From Streptococcus thermophilus (lineage in GTDB: Bacteria > Actinomycetota > Actinomycetes > Mycobacteriales > Mycobacteriaceae), in contig UYIL01000003.1 of NCBI GenBank assembly GCA_900618065.1, forward strand, positions 124,001 to 188,000: DNA of 64,000 nt. The letters are read 5' to 3'. The notes under the pieces were generated by a model that saw only the letters and a program-made list of their open reading frames with translations, made no database searches and was not told the DNA's origin. This document shows, piece after piece, positions 16,669 to 25,764 of the stretch. Each line of letters begins with the position of its first letter. The stretch's first letter is position 1. A program made the translations under genes and the position numbers.

Positions 16669-17689
16669 TGATAAGGCGTTGGAGACGTTCCGCTCCTTCA
16701 TCGATAAGAAGGACCCGACCTTGGAGGAGGCTGTCGCCGTCTTCACCCCGTTGACCGTCGGCGACTACGACGACGTGCACATTGCCGCGCTGCTGGCAGC
16801 GGTGCGCACCCGCGGCGAGACGTTCGCCGACATCGCCGGTGCCGCCAAGGCCTTCCTCGCCGCCGGCCGTCCGTTCCCGATCACGGGGGAGGGGCTCATG
16901 GACTCTGCCGGCACGGGTGGCGACGGCAAGAACACCATCAACATCTCCACCGCCGCCTCCCTGGTCGCCGCCGCCGGAGGCATCAAGATGATCAAGTGCG
17001 GTAACCGTTCAGTGTCGTCCAAGTCCGGTTCGGCCGACGTGCTCGAAGCGCTGAACATCCCCCTCGACCTCGACCCGGAGCGCGCAGTCCGCCAGTTCGA
17101 GGCGTCCAACTTCACCTTCCTGTTCGCCCCTGCGTACAACCCGGCGATCGCGCACGTCCAGCCGGTGCGCAAGTCGCTGGGCATTTCCACGCTGTTCAAC
17201 ACGCTCGGGCCGCTGCTCTCGCCGGGCCGTCCGGAGTACCAGATCATGGGCATCGCTAACCCGGCCCTCGGCCAGACGATCGCGGAGACAATGCGCGAAC
17301 TCGGCCGTGGCCGCGCCATGATCGTCCACGGTTCCGGCACAGATGAGATCGCCGTCCACGGTCCGACAGAGATTTGGGAGCTCGAACGCCAGGGCAACAT
17401 CGAGCACTACACCGTCGAACCGTCCGACTTCGGCCTGCCCACCTACACCCTCACCGATCTCGAGGGCGGCAACGGTGACGAGAACGCCGCCGCGATCCGC
17501 GCGATCTTCAACGGCACCGCCCCCGATGCTCACCGCGACGCTGTTGCCGCTACCGCAGGCGCCATGTTCTACCTTTATGGGGAAGCCCCAGATTTCAAGA
17601 CCGGAACCGAGCGCGCCCTGCAGTTGCTTAACGACGGCACCGTCCGCGACTGGCTCTCCACCCACGAAGGTGCGAACTATGCCCTCTGA
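16658..17689 (+). CDS. trpD: Anthranilate phosphoribosyltransferase
   Basis: This 343-residue enzyme transfers the phosphoribosyl group of PRPP to anthranilate. The PRPP-binding loop is 'DSAGTGGDGKNTINIST', followed by 'KCGNRSVSSKSGSADVLEAL' and the Mg-binding region 'DEIAVHGPTEIWEL'. Three starts are possible (GTG 16652, ATG 16658, ATG 16661). I prefer 16658 because AGAAAGG lies about 5 bases upstream. It overlaps the trpG end. Confidence 0.95.
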   Translation: MMASDKALETFRSFIDKKDPTLEEAVAVFTPLTVGDYDDVHIAALLAAVRTRGETFADIAGAAKAFLAAGRPFPITGEGLMDSAGTGGDGKNTINISTAASLVAAAGGIKMIKCGNRSVSSKSGSADVLEALNIPLDLDPERAVRQFEASNFTFLFAPAYNPAIAHVQPVRKSLGISTLFNTLGPLLSPGRPEYQIMGIANPALGQTIAETMRELGRGRAMIVHGSGTDEIAVHGPTEIWELERQGNIEHYTVEPSDFGLPTYTLTDLEGGNGDENAAAIRAIFNGTAPDAHRDAVAATAGAMFYLYGEAPDFKTGTERALQLLNDGTVRDWLSTHEGANYAL

Positions 17690-19112
17690 CCTGCAACAAC
17701 GCGATTCTGGCCAATCTAACGGTCTTCCGACGGTTCTCGAAGGGATTGTAAAGGGCCGAAAACGTCACCTTGACGATATTCGCGACCGCATCGCTCACGT
17801 CGACCCCACCTCTCTTCCCCGGTCCGAGCGTTCCCTCTACGATTCGCTCGCCCGTCCAGGCGCTCAGTTCATCATGGAGTGCAAGGCGTCCTCGCCCTCG
17901 CTCGGTACGATCCGCGCGCATTACGAGCCGGGCACTATCGCCTCGGTCTACTCCCGTTACGCCGCGGGGATTTCAGTGCTGTGCGAGCCGGACCGCTTCG
18001 GGGGAGACTACGACCATCTGGCTACCGTCGCTTCGACCACGCACCTGCCGGTGCTGTGCAAAGACTTCATCATCGACGAGTGCCAGATTCACGCCGCGCG
18101 CTACTTCGGCGCCGACGCGATCCTGCTCATGCTCAGCGTGCTAGACGACGACACCTACGCCCGCCTTCACGCTGAGGCGGATCGCCTCAACCTTGACGTT
18201 CTCACTGAGGTCATCGATGAGGAGGAAGCTGCCCGCGCCACCAAGCTCGGCGCGAAGATCTTCGGCATCAACCACCGCAACCTGCACGATCTCTCGATCG
18301 ATCTAGGTCGCTCAGCCCGCCTGGCTCCGCTCGCGCCCCAAGGCGCACTCGTCGTCTCCGAGTCGGGCATCCGTAATGTGGAGACGGTGCGCCAGCTCGG
18401 GGGACACTCGGACGGATTCTTGGTCGGGTCCCAACTCACGGGTGAACCAGACATCGACTGGGCCGCCCGCATGCTCGTCTACGGCCCGAATAAGGTCTGC
18501 GGTCTCACTTCGTGGTTGGCCGCACAGGTTGCTCGAGCGGCTGGCGCCGTCTACGGCGGCCTCATTTTCGAGGAAGCATCCCCACGCAATGTTTCACGTG
18601 AAACGGCGGAAGACATCATTTCCCACGAACCCGGCCTGCACTACGTGGCCGTGAGCCGCCGTACCGAGAACTGGGCGGAACTCGTCTTTCCGGGCATCCA
18701 CGCCGTGCAGATCCATGCGCCATACCAGGGGAGTGTCGAGGCAGAGCTCGACCTGATCGAGTGCGTCCGTACTGAATGCCACTCAATTGACCCACAGCTA
18801 AAGATCTGGCGCGCTGTCTCCATGACGGATGGAAACCCAGAGTGGGCGGTAGGAATCGTCGATAAGCTTGATGCTCTCGTGCTTGACGCTGGCGCCGGCG
18901 GTAGCGGAACCACCTTCGACTGGGGCCAGATCCCCGAAGGAATCAAGTCTCGCTCCCTGCTCGCGGGCGGAATCGGCCTGGATAATCTCGAGGATGCGCT
19001 GGCTGTGGGCTGCGCGGGGGTCGATCTGAACTCCGGGGTAGAGTGGTCCGGCAGGAAGGATGCGGGCAAGATCCGTCAAGCGTTCACCACGATCAGGAAC
19101 TTCCACTACTGA
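17679..19112 (+). CDS. trpCF: Fused indole-3-glycerol-phosphate synthase / phosphoribosylanthranilate isomerase
   Basis: This 477-residue bifunctional protein carries two TIM barrels. The TrpC half (1-265) has '[12 protein letters not shown]', '[13 protein letters not shown]' and 'VSESGIRN'. The TrpF half (about 270-477) has 'KVCGLTS', '[16 protein letters not shown]' and 'LAGGIGLDN'. It catalyses two successive steps of tryptophan synthesis. The ATG at 17679-17681 overlaps the trpD end by 11 bases. A parS site lies just downstream of the TrpC/TrpF junction and is read as N-V-S-R-E-T. Confidence 0.96.
   Translation: MPSDLQQRDSGQSNGLPTVLEGIVKGRKRHLDDIRDRIAHVDPTSLPRSERSLYDSLARPGAQFIMECKASSPSLGTIRAHYEPGTIASVYSRYAAGISVLCEPDRFGGDYDHLATVASTTHLPVLCKDFIIDECQIHAARYFGADAILLMLSVLDDDTYARLHAEADRLNLDVLTEVIDEEEAARATKLGAKIFGINHRNLHDLSIDLGRSARLAPLAPQGALVVSESGIRNVETVRQLGGHSDGFLVGSQLTGEPDIDWAARMLVYGPNKVCGLTSWLAAQVARAAGAVYGGLIFEEASPRNVSRETAEDIISHEPGLHYVAVSRRTENWAELVFPGIHAVQIHAPYQGSVEAELDLIECVRTECHSIDPQLKIWRAVSMTDGNPEWAVGIVDKLDALVLDAGAGGSGTTFDWGQIPEGIKSRSLLAGGIGLDNLEDALAVGCAGVDLNSGVEWSGRKDAGKIRQAFTTIRNFHY
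18591..18604. other. parS centromere site (in trpCF)
   Basis: GTTTCACGTGAAAC is exact, preceded by T and followed by G. It is in frame in trpCF and encodes V-S-R-E-T. Confidence 0.92.
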
Positions 19113-19140
19113 GTTGCACTCAATAAGAAAGGGAACAACC

Positions 19141-20382
19141 ATGAGCACACTCTTACCCGCGTACTTCGGTGAATTCGGCGGGCAGTTCGTCGCCGAATCC
19201 TTGCTGCCCGCGCTGGACCAGCTCGAGCAGGCGTTTGTCGACGCGTGGAACGACGAGGAGTTCATGACCGAGTACCGCGCTCTGCTGCGCGACTACCTCG
19301 GCCGCCCGACGCCGCTGACGGAAGCGAAGAACCTCACCGCGGGCAACGACTATGCGCGGATCTTCCTCAAGCGCGAGGACCTCGTTCACGGTGGTGCCCA
19401 CAAGACCAACCAGGTGATTGGGCAGACCTTGCTGGCGAAGAAGATGGGGAAGACCCGGGTCATCGCCGAAACGGGCGCCGGTCAGCACGGCACCGCGACC
19501 GCGCTGGCTGCCGCGCTCATGGATCTCGACTGCACCATCTACATGGGCACGAAGGACATGGAGCGCCAGGCGCCGAATGTGTGGCGTATGCGTCTCATGG
19601 GTGCGGAGGTCGTCGGTGTCGACTCTGGTTCTGGCACGCTCAAGGACGCGGTCAATGAGGCACTGCGCGACTGGACCGCCACCTTCCACAACACACACTA
19701 CTTGCTGGGCACCGCTGCGGGCCCCCACCCGTTCCCGACCATCGTGCGCGAGTTCCACAAGGTGATCTCGGTGGAGGCGAAGCAGCAGATCCTCGAGCGC
19801 ATCGGCAAGCTTCCGGACGTGGTCACGGCGTGTGTCGGCGGCGGTTCCAACGCGATCGGCATGTTCGCCGATTTCATTGAGGAAGACGGCGTCGAGCTCG
19901 TCGGCGCTGAGCCCGGCGGCGAGGGCATGGAGACCGGCCGCCATGGCGCGGCCATCAATGCAGGCACGATCGGCATCCTGCACGGCTCCAAGTCCTACGT
20001 GATGCGCGACGAGGACGGCCAGATCACCGACTCCCTGTCCATCTCCGCTGGCCTGGACTACCCGGCGGTCGGCGCGCAGCACTCGCACCTCGCCCAGACG
20101 GGTCGCGCGTCCTACGTCGCCATTCCCGACAGAGAGGCCATCGCCGCGTTCCAGATTCTCTCCCGCAAGGAGGGCATCATTCCCGCGCTCGAGTCGTCGC
20201 ACGCGCTCGCCTACGCTTTACGACGCGCCGACGAAGCCGCCAGCACCCGCACCCCCACAGACATCCTCGTCTCCCTATCCGGCCGCGGCGACAAGGATGT
20301 CACGCATGTTCAGCAAACCCTGGAGGAGAACCCAGATTTCGTCGTCGACTTCAACAAAGATGCAGCCACGGAGGGCAAATAA
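19141..20382 (+). CDS. trpB: Tryptophan synthase beta chain
   Basis: This 413-residue PLP enzyme condenses indole with serine. Lys88 in 'HGGAHKTNQ' should form the Schiff base, and '[12 protein letters not shown]' binds the cofactor phosphate. The loop '[12 protein letters not shown]' is also present. The start ATG at 19141 has AAAGGGAA about 7 bases upstream and is 28 bases after trpCF. Confidence 0.97.
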   Translation: MSTLLPAYFGEFGGQFVAESLLPALDQLEQAFVDAWNDEEFMTEYRALLRDYLGRPTPLTEAKNLTAGNDYARIFLKREDLVHGGAHKTNQVIGQTLLAKKMGKTRVIAETGAGQHGTATALAAALMDLDCTIYMGTKDMERQAPNVWRMRLMGAEVVGVDSGSGTLKDAVNEALRDWTATFHNTHYLLGTAAGPHPFPTIVREFHKVISVEAKQQILERIGKLPDVVTACVGGGSNAIGMFADFIEEDGVELVGAEPGGEGMETGRHGAAINAGTIGILHGSKSYVMRDEDGQITDSLSISAGLDYPAVGAQHSHLAQTGRASYVAIPDREAIAAFQILSRKEGIIPALESSHALAYALRRADEAASTRTPTDILVSLSGRGDKDVTHVQQTLEENPDFVVDFNKDAATEGK

Positions 20383-20384
20383 CT

Positions 20385-21227
20385 ATGTCGCGTTTTGAAC
20401 AACTCTTCGCTGAACTCGACGCGAAAAACGAGGGCGCGTTCGTCCCCTTCGTGATGCTGGGCGACCCGAACCCGGAAGATGCCATCGACATCATCTCCGC
20501 CGTGATCGAGGGCGGTGCCGACGCACTTGAGCTGGGCGTTCCCTTCTCCGACCCGGTTGCGGACGGCCCGACGATCCAGAACGCGCACCACCGCGCGCTC
20601 GTTTCCGGCGCCACCGTGGCCAAGGCGCTCGACCAGATTCGTGAGGTCCGCCGCCGCTACCCGGACGTGCCAATCAGCATGCTCATGTACTCCAACGTCG
20701 CCTACGTCCGCGGATACGAGCAGTTTTACCGCGAGTTCCAGGAGGCCGGCGCCGACGCCATTTTGCTTCCCGACGTCCCCGTCCGCGAATCCGCACCCTT
20801 CGTCGCCGCCGCTACCGCGGCCGGAGTCGACCCGGTCTTCATTGCTCCGGCGAGGGCAACACCGGAGGTTCTCGAGGGCATCGCCAAAAACTCCCGCGGC
20901 TACATCTACAGCGCGTCCCGCGACGGCGTGACCGGAACTGAGCGCGAGTCCGAGACCCTCGGCCTGTCCGACGTGGTCAACAACGTGGCCATGTATGGCG
21001 GAGCACCGGTCCTGCTGGGCTTCGGCATTTCCGAGCCGCACCACGTGTCCGACGCGATCGCAGCCGGGGCCGCCGGTGCCATCACCGGCTCCGCCATCGC
21101 CAAGATCATTGACGAGTGGGTCGGCGGCGACCACGACGAACCCGTCCACATCACCGACATGGAAGGCCTCCGCGCCGAGCTGAAGAACTACGTCGCCTCC
21201 ATGAAGACAGCTACTGTTAAGGCATGA
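20385..21227 (+). CDS. trpA: Tryptophan synthase alpha chain
   Basis: This is a 280-residue TIM-barrel lyase that cleaves indole-3-glycerol phosphate. The catalytic acids are Glu49 (LELGVPFSDP) and Asp60 (VADGP). The phosphate-binding loops 'LLGFGISEP' and 'ITGSAIAK' are present. It starts two bases after the trpB stop and overlaps the Rieske gene by ATGA. Confidence 0.96.
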   Translation: MSRFEQLFAELDAKNEGAFVPFVMLGDPNPEDAIDIISAVIEGGADALELGVPFSDPVADGPTIQNAHHRALVSGATVAKALDQIREVRRRYPDVPISMLMYSNVAYVRGYEQFYREFQEAGADAILLPDVPVRESAPFVAAATAAGVDPVFIAPARATPEVLEGIAKNSRGYIYSASRDGVTGTERESETLGLSDVVNNVAMYGGAPVLLGFGISEPHHVSDAIAAGAAGAITGSAIAKIIDEWVGGDHDEPVHITDMEGLRAELKNYVASMKTATVKA

Positions 21228-21613
21228 CCGTGAACTCCCAGACCCCTCGTTGCTCGCGCCGGCTTTTCCTCGTCGGCTCCGCCACTACCGTCGCGGGTGC
21301 GTTCCTCGCCGCGTGCGGCAAGCCGGCCACGGCTGAAATTGCGGCGACGGAGGTGCCGGTGGGGAGTGCTGTGATCGTCGATAAGCTCATCATCGCGCAG
21401 CCGACGGAGGGCGAGTTCCTCGCGTATTCGACGGTCTGCCCGCACCAGGGAAACCCGATTTCGCAGGTCAATGGCGGTACCGTGCGCTGCCCGTCGCACG
21501 GCTCCAGCTTCGACATCGCCACCGGGGAGCCTGTCGAGGGCCCGGCCCAATCGGGTATGACCCCCGCGCCCGTCCGCCAAGAAGGCGACAAAGTCATCGC
21601 TGGCGGGGAATAG
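21224..21613 (+). CDS. Rieske [2Fe-2S] lipoprotein with Tat signal
   Basis: This is a 129-residue exported protein. The N-terminus has a twin-arginine motif (SRRLFLVGS, residues 11-19) and a lipobox (FLAAC, Cys at about 30), so it is likely folded in the cytoplasm, exported by Tat and lipid-anchored. The Rieske cluster ligands are complete: C-P-H-Q-G and C-P-S-H-G. It is coupled to trpA by a four-base overlap, although no link between a Rieske protein and tryptophan synthesis is known; it may simply use the operon promoter. The redox partner is unknown. Confidence 0.88.
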   Translation: MTVNSQTPRCSRRLFLVGSATTVAGAFLAACGKPATAEIAATEVPVGSAVIVDKLIIAQPTEGEFLAYSTVCPHQGNPISQVNGGTVRCPSHGSSFDIATGEPVEGPAQSGMTPAPVRQEGDKVIAGGE

Positions 21614-21918
21614 TGGCTATCTACGTCCGCACCACGTTGACCGTCCCGGGGGCGGGATCCGTTGTCAACGTCGCAGAACTTGCCGAGCTCAACGCCCACG
21701 AATGCCGCATGGTCCGCATGATCGAGCTCACCCCGGACCACGTGATCACGGGCGCATTTATCGGCGGCAAGATCGCCGGGCAGGCCAACGAGCCCCTCGA
21801 CACCGTCCCTCACCCGGACACCTACGACCAGTACGAAGGACTCGAGGCGGAAAGACTGCCCGCCGAGCATTTTGAGGGGCTATGGGCCGAAGCTCGCGCT
21901 AAGTTCCCGGAGCTTTAG
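21613..21918 (+). CDS. Small conserved hypothetical protein
   Basis: This is a 101-residue acidic cytoplasmic protein. The GTG start shares one base with the Rieske TAG stop, so it is coupled to it. I do not recognise the family with confidence. Visible features are a mixed alpha/beta N-terminus with 'HECRMVRMIELTPD' and an acidic C-terminus (YDQYEGLEAERLPAEHFEGL). It is the last gene of the trp transcript, ending 8 bases before a convergent HNH gene. Confidence 0.65.
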   Translation: MAIYVRTTLTVPGAGSVVNVAELAELNAHECRMVRMIELTPDHVITGAFIGGKIAGQANEPLDTVPHPDTYDQYEGLEAERLPAEHFEGLWAEARAKFPEL

Positions 21919-21926
21919 AACCAGCG

Positions 21927-23417
21927 TTAGAACGGAGGTGCGTCCTCCACGCAAACTTCGGCCGATTCTCTGGGTATTTCTTCGGGCGCTTCCTTGGGGG
22001 CATCTTTGGGTCGGAACGGGAACTCCCGGCCGAACTCTTTCTCCAAACCGGCGATGGCAGTGAGGCACTCGTGGAGGGTGGAGGTTCCGGCTTCGTAGTC
22101 GTCGATAAGCTTGTGCCCGCGGGCGAAAAAGCGGGTCTTTTTTCGGTGCAACCGCAGAATGTCTTCCAGCGAGTGCTGCCACTTTGGGGCCGTTGGCGTG
22201 ACTTGGGAATGGATGAAGCCTTCCGGGTCGGTGCGTTGGAAGGTGCCGTCGGGGAAGAGCCAGACGAGCTCGCCGGTGACCGGGTCGGGAATGTAGTACA
22301 CCCTGCGATCGGTTTTCATGTTGTGGTGGTGCGCGCACAGGCTGAACAGATTCGACGCGGTGGTCTCTCCGCCCAGGCCGAACGGGACGCGATGGTCGAT
22401 CTGGCACTTCCAAGCCGACACTGTGCAACCGGGGAAACGGCAGGTCCCGTCGCGTCCGCGGACGTATGCCTTGATGTCCTCCGGCGGAGAGTAACTGTTC
22501 ACAGTTCGGGCCGCTGACTCATCCAGGTTCACAACTTTGACCGAGTTTTTCTCGCCATTGGACAGCATGTGGTTGAACATCTCGGTACCGGATGCCGTGG
22601 TCCAGCCAAACCCGGGAAAGTACGCCGGAGCCGCCGGGTTCAACTCACCATCCTCAGTCAGAGGAGTGTAGGCGTAGATCTTGGCCCCGGGAGCTGGGGT
22701 GATGTCGCCGTTGAGGAGCTTGAGGGCGGCGTCGGACTGGGTCAGGCCGTGGGTGCGGGCGGTCTCGTCGATAGATGCCTTGGTGGCGGCGATCGTCGCA
22801 TTGTCACCGATCAAGGTGAGGCCCGCAGTGCCCGTGCCTGCCATCGCTTCGCGAAAAGAGATCTCGCATTCACCCGGCGGGGGAGGATCCTTCTCCTCGC
22901 GTTTTTTACGCTTCTTCTCGTTGTATGCCACCTCTGAATCGAGTTCCGCGATGAGTTCGCGCAGACGTCGGGTGATGGTTGCACGAGTGGGGAGGGGCTG
23001 GTTCATCCGTGTCGGGGTGAATAAGGAGACCAACAGCTCGTCGACAGTGGAATACACCTCTTCCGTGGCATTGGGGCCCAGCTCCGCCAGGCGAAGGGCA
23101 ATCGCGTCGAGGCGATCGATGTCCAGCAGTTTGGACTGATGCTGGAGCGCGCGGAGGCGGGGCAGATCCCGCAAACTCATGTAAGCCACCACGGCCTTCT
23201 CGGCCGGTGCCCGGCGCAGGCCGGTGTACGTGCACAGGCCCGCAATCTCTCTATCGAAGTCCTGGGAACAGACCGGCCCCTCCTCCCCGTCAAGCGACGA
23301 GTACCTGCCGAACATTGCATACTCGCCCTCGCGGAACTGCCTTCCGGCAGCGGCGAGCGGATCGCTCAGATTCTCGGTCGCGAAAAAGGCGGGTCTTTTA
23401 TCTTGCTCCTTAACCAT
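21927..23417 (-). CDS. HNH endonuclease signature protein, DUF222 (13E12 repeat family), copy 2
   Basis: This 496-residue paralog of the gene at 7155-8687 keeps the same order of segments: 'RRAPAEKAVVAYMSLRDLPR', a DUF222 middle, 'ALKLLNGDITPAPGAKIYAY', and a C-terminal HNH with 'RDGTCRFPGC', 'CQIDHRVPFG', 'NLFSLCAHHHNMKTDR'. The zinc Cys pairs and His residues are intact. Two adjacent ATGs (23420, 23417) follow GGGGGA; I use the second for spacing. The role is unknown. Confidence 0.83.
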   Translation of the reverse strand: MVKEQDKRPAFFATENLSDPLAAAGRQFREGEYAMFGRYSSLDGEEGPVCSQDFDREIAGLCTYTGLRRAPAEKAVVAYMSLRDLPRLRALQHQSKLLDIDRLDAIALRLAELGPNATEEVYSTVDELLVSLFTPTRMNQPLPTRATITRRLRELIAELDSEVAYNEKKRKKREEKDPPPPGECEISFREAMAGTGTAGLTLIGDNATIAATKASIDETARTHGLTQSDAALKLLNGDITPAPGAKIYAYTPLTEDGELNPAAPAYFPGFGWTTASGTEMFNHMLSNGEKNSVKVVNLDESAARTVNSYSPPEDIKAYVRGRDGTCRFPGCTVSAWKCQIDHRVPFGLGGETTASNLFSLCAHHHNMKTDRRVYYIPDPVTGELVWLFPDGTFQRTDPEGFIHSQVTPTAPKWQHSLEDILRLHRKKTRFFARGHKLIDDYEAGTSTLHECLTAIAGLEKEFGREFPFRPKDAPKEAPEEIPRESAEVCVEDAPPF

Positions 23418-23436
23418 CATTCCCCCATTAGCAGTT

Positions 23437-23457
23437 GTGTTCGAACGCTTTGAACAC
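23437..23457. promoter_or_regulatory. Operator-like palindrome upstream of HNH copy 2
   Basis: GTGTTCGAA and TTTGAACAC form a 9-bp dyad with one mismatch and a 3-base spacer, about 20 bases upstream of the start. TTCGAAC recurs at about 23512 and 23567. It resembles but does not match the actinobacterial LexA box. The remaining spacer to 23578 holds no gene that I can see. Confidence 0.35.
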
Positions 23458-23578
23458 ATCATTGCATATGGGATGGACACTCACCCTAAACTTGCCCGGC
23501 CAAATAGCTCGAGTGTTCGAACCCCGGAGCAAACCCCCAGGTCAATAGGGGTTAGAAACTTTTCCTTCGAACGCCGCC

Positions 23579-24058
23579 TTAACCGAACAGGCCCGCCATG
23601 GAAGCAGCAACGGTGCCACCGACAGCAGCCGTGACCACGCCAAGCGCGATCAACCAGTTCAAGGTGTTGCCCAGCTGGTAACCGCGGGCGGCGTCCCACT
23701 TGAGGGAGCTACCGAGGACGGAGTTCGCGGACTGGTTCTGCTCGAACTTGCCGGCGTTGGCGGCCTCGCGCTCCTCAACCAACTGATCTTTGCTGATGTC
23801 CAAGCCGTAGATCGCCTCAATGAGAGAGGTCATGTGGCCCATGCGCACAGCCGCGTCCCATTTCTCTTTGAGCTGCTCATCGGTCGCGGTGCTCGAGTTC
23901 TCCTGGATGTAGGACGGGGAGCTGAACTCGAACATCGGCTTGATGGAGCTGCGGTCGTCGACGGGGCAAGTGACCTGCGCGTTAGCAGGCGTAGCGAGGC
24001 CAAAGGTGAGGGAAACGGCGGCGGCGGATGCGATGGCGGTGCGGAAGATGCGCTTCAT
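23579..24058 (-). CDS. Small secreted or cell-envelope protein
   Basis: This is a 159-residue protein with a clear Sec signal peptide (MKRIFRTAIASAAAVSLTFG, cleavage after A-N-A at about 27). A polar middle contains a single Cys (VTCPVDD) and a helical WDAA repeat-like pattern. A C-terminal hydrophobic helix (WLIALGVVTAAVGGTVAASM) ends four residues before the stop. I see no LPXTG. It is probably anchored by the C-terminal helix. Function is unknown. Confidence 0.7.
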   Translation of the reverse strand: MKRIFRTAIASAAAVSLTFGLATPANAQVTCPVDDRSSIKPMFEFSSPSYIQENSSTATDEQLKEKWDAAVRMGHMTSLIEAIYGLDISKDQLVEEREAANAGKFEQNQSANSVLGSSLKWDAARGYQLGNTLNWLIALGVVTAAVGGTVAASMAGLFG

Positions 24059-24127
24059 ACTGCGAAGCCTAAAACCCCTCAGGGTTTTCAGCAGCGCATT
24101 AACGTTTTGTTCACCCGAGCGCCCAGT

Positions 24128-24481
24128 TCACCCGAGCACCACATTCACCAGCAGCATGTAGACGGCGGTGCCGGCGAGGATGGAGAGGCCGGAGCTGCGT
24201 CGCCAAGCATGCAGGGCGAGGGTGACTGCACCCGCGATGAGGGCTGGGACGAGACCGCCGGGGGCGTCGAGCGCACTGGCGAGGGTGTAGACGACCAGCA
24301 CGGTCATCACGCCGACCGGCATCGTCGCACCGAGGAACTCGATAAGCGGGCTGCCCTTGAGCACCCGCAGAAAAGCGAAGGGGAGTGCTCGCAGCAGCAC
24401 GGTCACCACGGCGACAGGCACAAGGACGGCTGCGACCATGCCGAGGGTCACACCGTCGGGAAGCCCCAAAGACCCGGCCAT
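24128..24481 (-). CDS. brnE: AzlD-family subunit of branched-chain amino acid exporter
   Basis: This is a 117-residue protein with about four membrane helices and the AzlD pattern 'VTVLLRALPFAFLRVLKGSP' near the N-terminus. In C. glutamicum the two-component permease BrnFE exports isoleucine, leucine, valine and methionine. The ATG shares one base with the TAA of the large subunit (TAATG). No lrp gene is adjacent, unlike the C. glutamicum locus as I recall it. Confidence 0.82.
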   Translation of the reverse strand: MAGSLGLPDGVTLGMVAAVLVPVAVVTVLLRALPFAFLRVLKGSPLIEFLGATMPVGVMTVLVVYTLASALDAPGGLVPALIAGAVTLALHAWRRSSGLSILAGTAVYMLLVNVVLG

Positions 24482-25155
24482 TATTCGTTCCCCCGCAGCT
24501 CAAGGCGCTTATCGACGCCCGGGAGCCCGTACCGCAGCAACAGCACCACGAAGTAGGCCGACAACCCCGCCATGAGAATCGCTGAGGGGGCGAGCACGGC
24601 CACGAGCACTGCGATCCCCGCGGCGGTCAGCGGCAGGGAGAAGTCGCGGTTCGATTGGAACGCCTCGTAGGTCAACACGATGAACAGGGCGGTCAGAGCG
24701 AAGTCCATTCCCTGCACGCTGTCCGGAATGACCTGCCCGACGAGCGCGCCAATGATGCCGGGGATGACCCACATAGCCTGGCAGCCGGCTTGGATGGCCA
24801 GGATGTGCCGGCCGGTGAGTTCGGAGTGGGGGGTGGTGGAGGTGATGGCGTAGCATTCGTCGGTAAGCGAATAGGTGCTGTAGGCCTTGCCGGCGGGACT
24901 GTCGATGAGATGGCGGGGGAACGTCAGCCCGTAGAAAATGTGCCGGAAGTTCACCATGAAGCCGGTGACTGTGGCTGAGAGCGGCCCAACGCCGGACACC
25001 ACCATCTGCACGGCGAGGAATTCCATCGAGCCGGCGTAAATGACAACAGAGAAGATCGGTGTCCACCACCACGCGAAACCGGCCTGCGTCATGACCAGGC
25101 CGAATGCGAGACCGAGCGGAATGAGCCCCAGGCCCACTACCCACAGATTGCGCAT
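24481..25155 (-). CDS. brnF: AzlC-family large subunit of branched-chain amino acid exporter
   Basis: This is a 224-residue protein with the AzlC core 'IPLGLAFGLVMTQAGFAWWW', 'SVVIYAGSMEFLAVQMV', 'NFRHIFYGLTFP' and 'LTDECYAI'. It has about seven membrane helices. It forms the export channel with the AzlD subunit. It starts directly after the yqgE stop (no spacer), so it belongs to a cca-yqgE-brnF-brnE transcript. Confidence 0.85.
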   Translation of the reverse strand: MRNLWVVGLGLIPLGLAFGLVMTQAGFAWWWTPIFSVVIYAGSMEFLAVQMVVSGVGPLSATVTGFMVNFRHIFYGLTFPRHLIDSPAGKAYSTYSLTDECYAITSTTPHSELTGRHILAIQAGCQAMWVIPGIIGALVGQVIPDSVQGMDFALTALFIVLTYEAFQSNRDFSLPLTAAGIAVLVAVLAPSAILMAGLSAYFVVLLLRYGLPGVDKRLELRGNE

Positions 25156-25764
25156 TTAGTTGTCTTCTGGGTTCGCCGGGAACGTGGAAAACAGTGGCAG
25201 CGGCATTGGCTGGCGGCGCATGACATCGCTGTAGAGGTCGGTGTTCGCGGGGGCGATGACGTCGCTCGGCAGGGCGGGCGCGACGTACCAGTCGCCGCGT
25301 TCGATCTCCTCGTCGAGCTGGCCGGGCTCCCACTGCGCGTAACCGGCAAACAGGCGCATGCCTTCCAAAAGGCCCTCGACGGTTTCGGGTTCTGCGCGCA
25401 GGTCGACGTGCACGAGGCGGTTGGCTAGGCGGGTGAACTCGGGGTGATCATCGATAACCGTGCCGGATTTGGTCACGCCGACTCCGATCGCCGCCTGCGG
25501 GCCGACGGGCCCGCCGATGTAGAGCGCCTGCGGCTTAGCCACCTCGGGGAGCCATTCGGGCAGCACGTTGTGCACGGCGACGTCGCTGCGCCGGTTGAGC
25601 ACCACGCCGAAGGAGTGGGCCGCGGTGTGCTCGATGACCAGGACGATGGAGCGGGCGAATTCGTCGGAAAGCATGCCCGGTGCCGCAACCAGCAACATGC
25701 CCGGGCCCGGCTCCTCGCGCTCGAGCGCGGTGAACAACCTATCCGCGTAGAAAAACTCAGCCAT
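25156..25764 (-). CDS. YqgE/AlgH family protein (DUF179)
   Basis: This is a 202-residue soluble protein with the family motifs 'GMLLVAAPGMLSDEFARSIV', 'HSFGVVLNRRSDVAV', 'YIGGPVGPQAA', 'LFAGYAQWEPGQLDEEI' and 'GDWYVAPA'. It is widely conserved and of unproven biochemical function. The ATG at 25762-25764 is chosen because family members begin close to this position. It overlaps the cca stop by 8 bases. Confidence 0.88.
   Translation of the reverse strand: MAEFFYADRLFTALEREEPGPGMLLVAAPGMLSDEFARSIVLVIEHTAAHSFGVVLNRRSDVAVHNVLPEWLPEVAKPQALYIGGPVGPQAAIGVGVTKSGTVIDDHPEFTRLANRLVHVDLRAEPETVEGLLEGMRLFAGYAQWEPGQLDEEIERGDWYVAPALPSDVIAPANTDLYSDVMRRQPMPLPLFSTFPANPEDN

Noticed and set aside
23437..23457. 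LexA (SOS) box upstream of HNH copy 2
   Set aside because: The sequence has TCGAAC but the second half is TGAACA, not GTTCGA, so it does not fit the actinobacterial SOS consensus.
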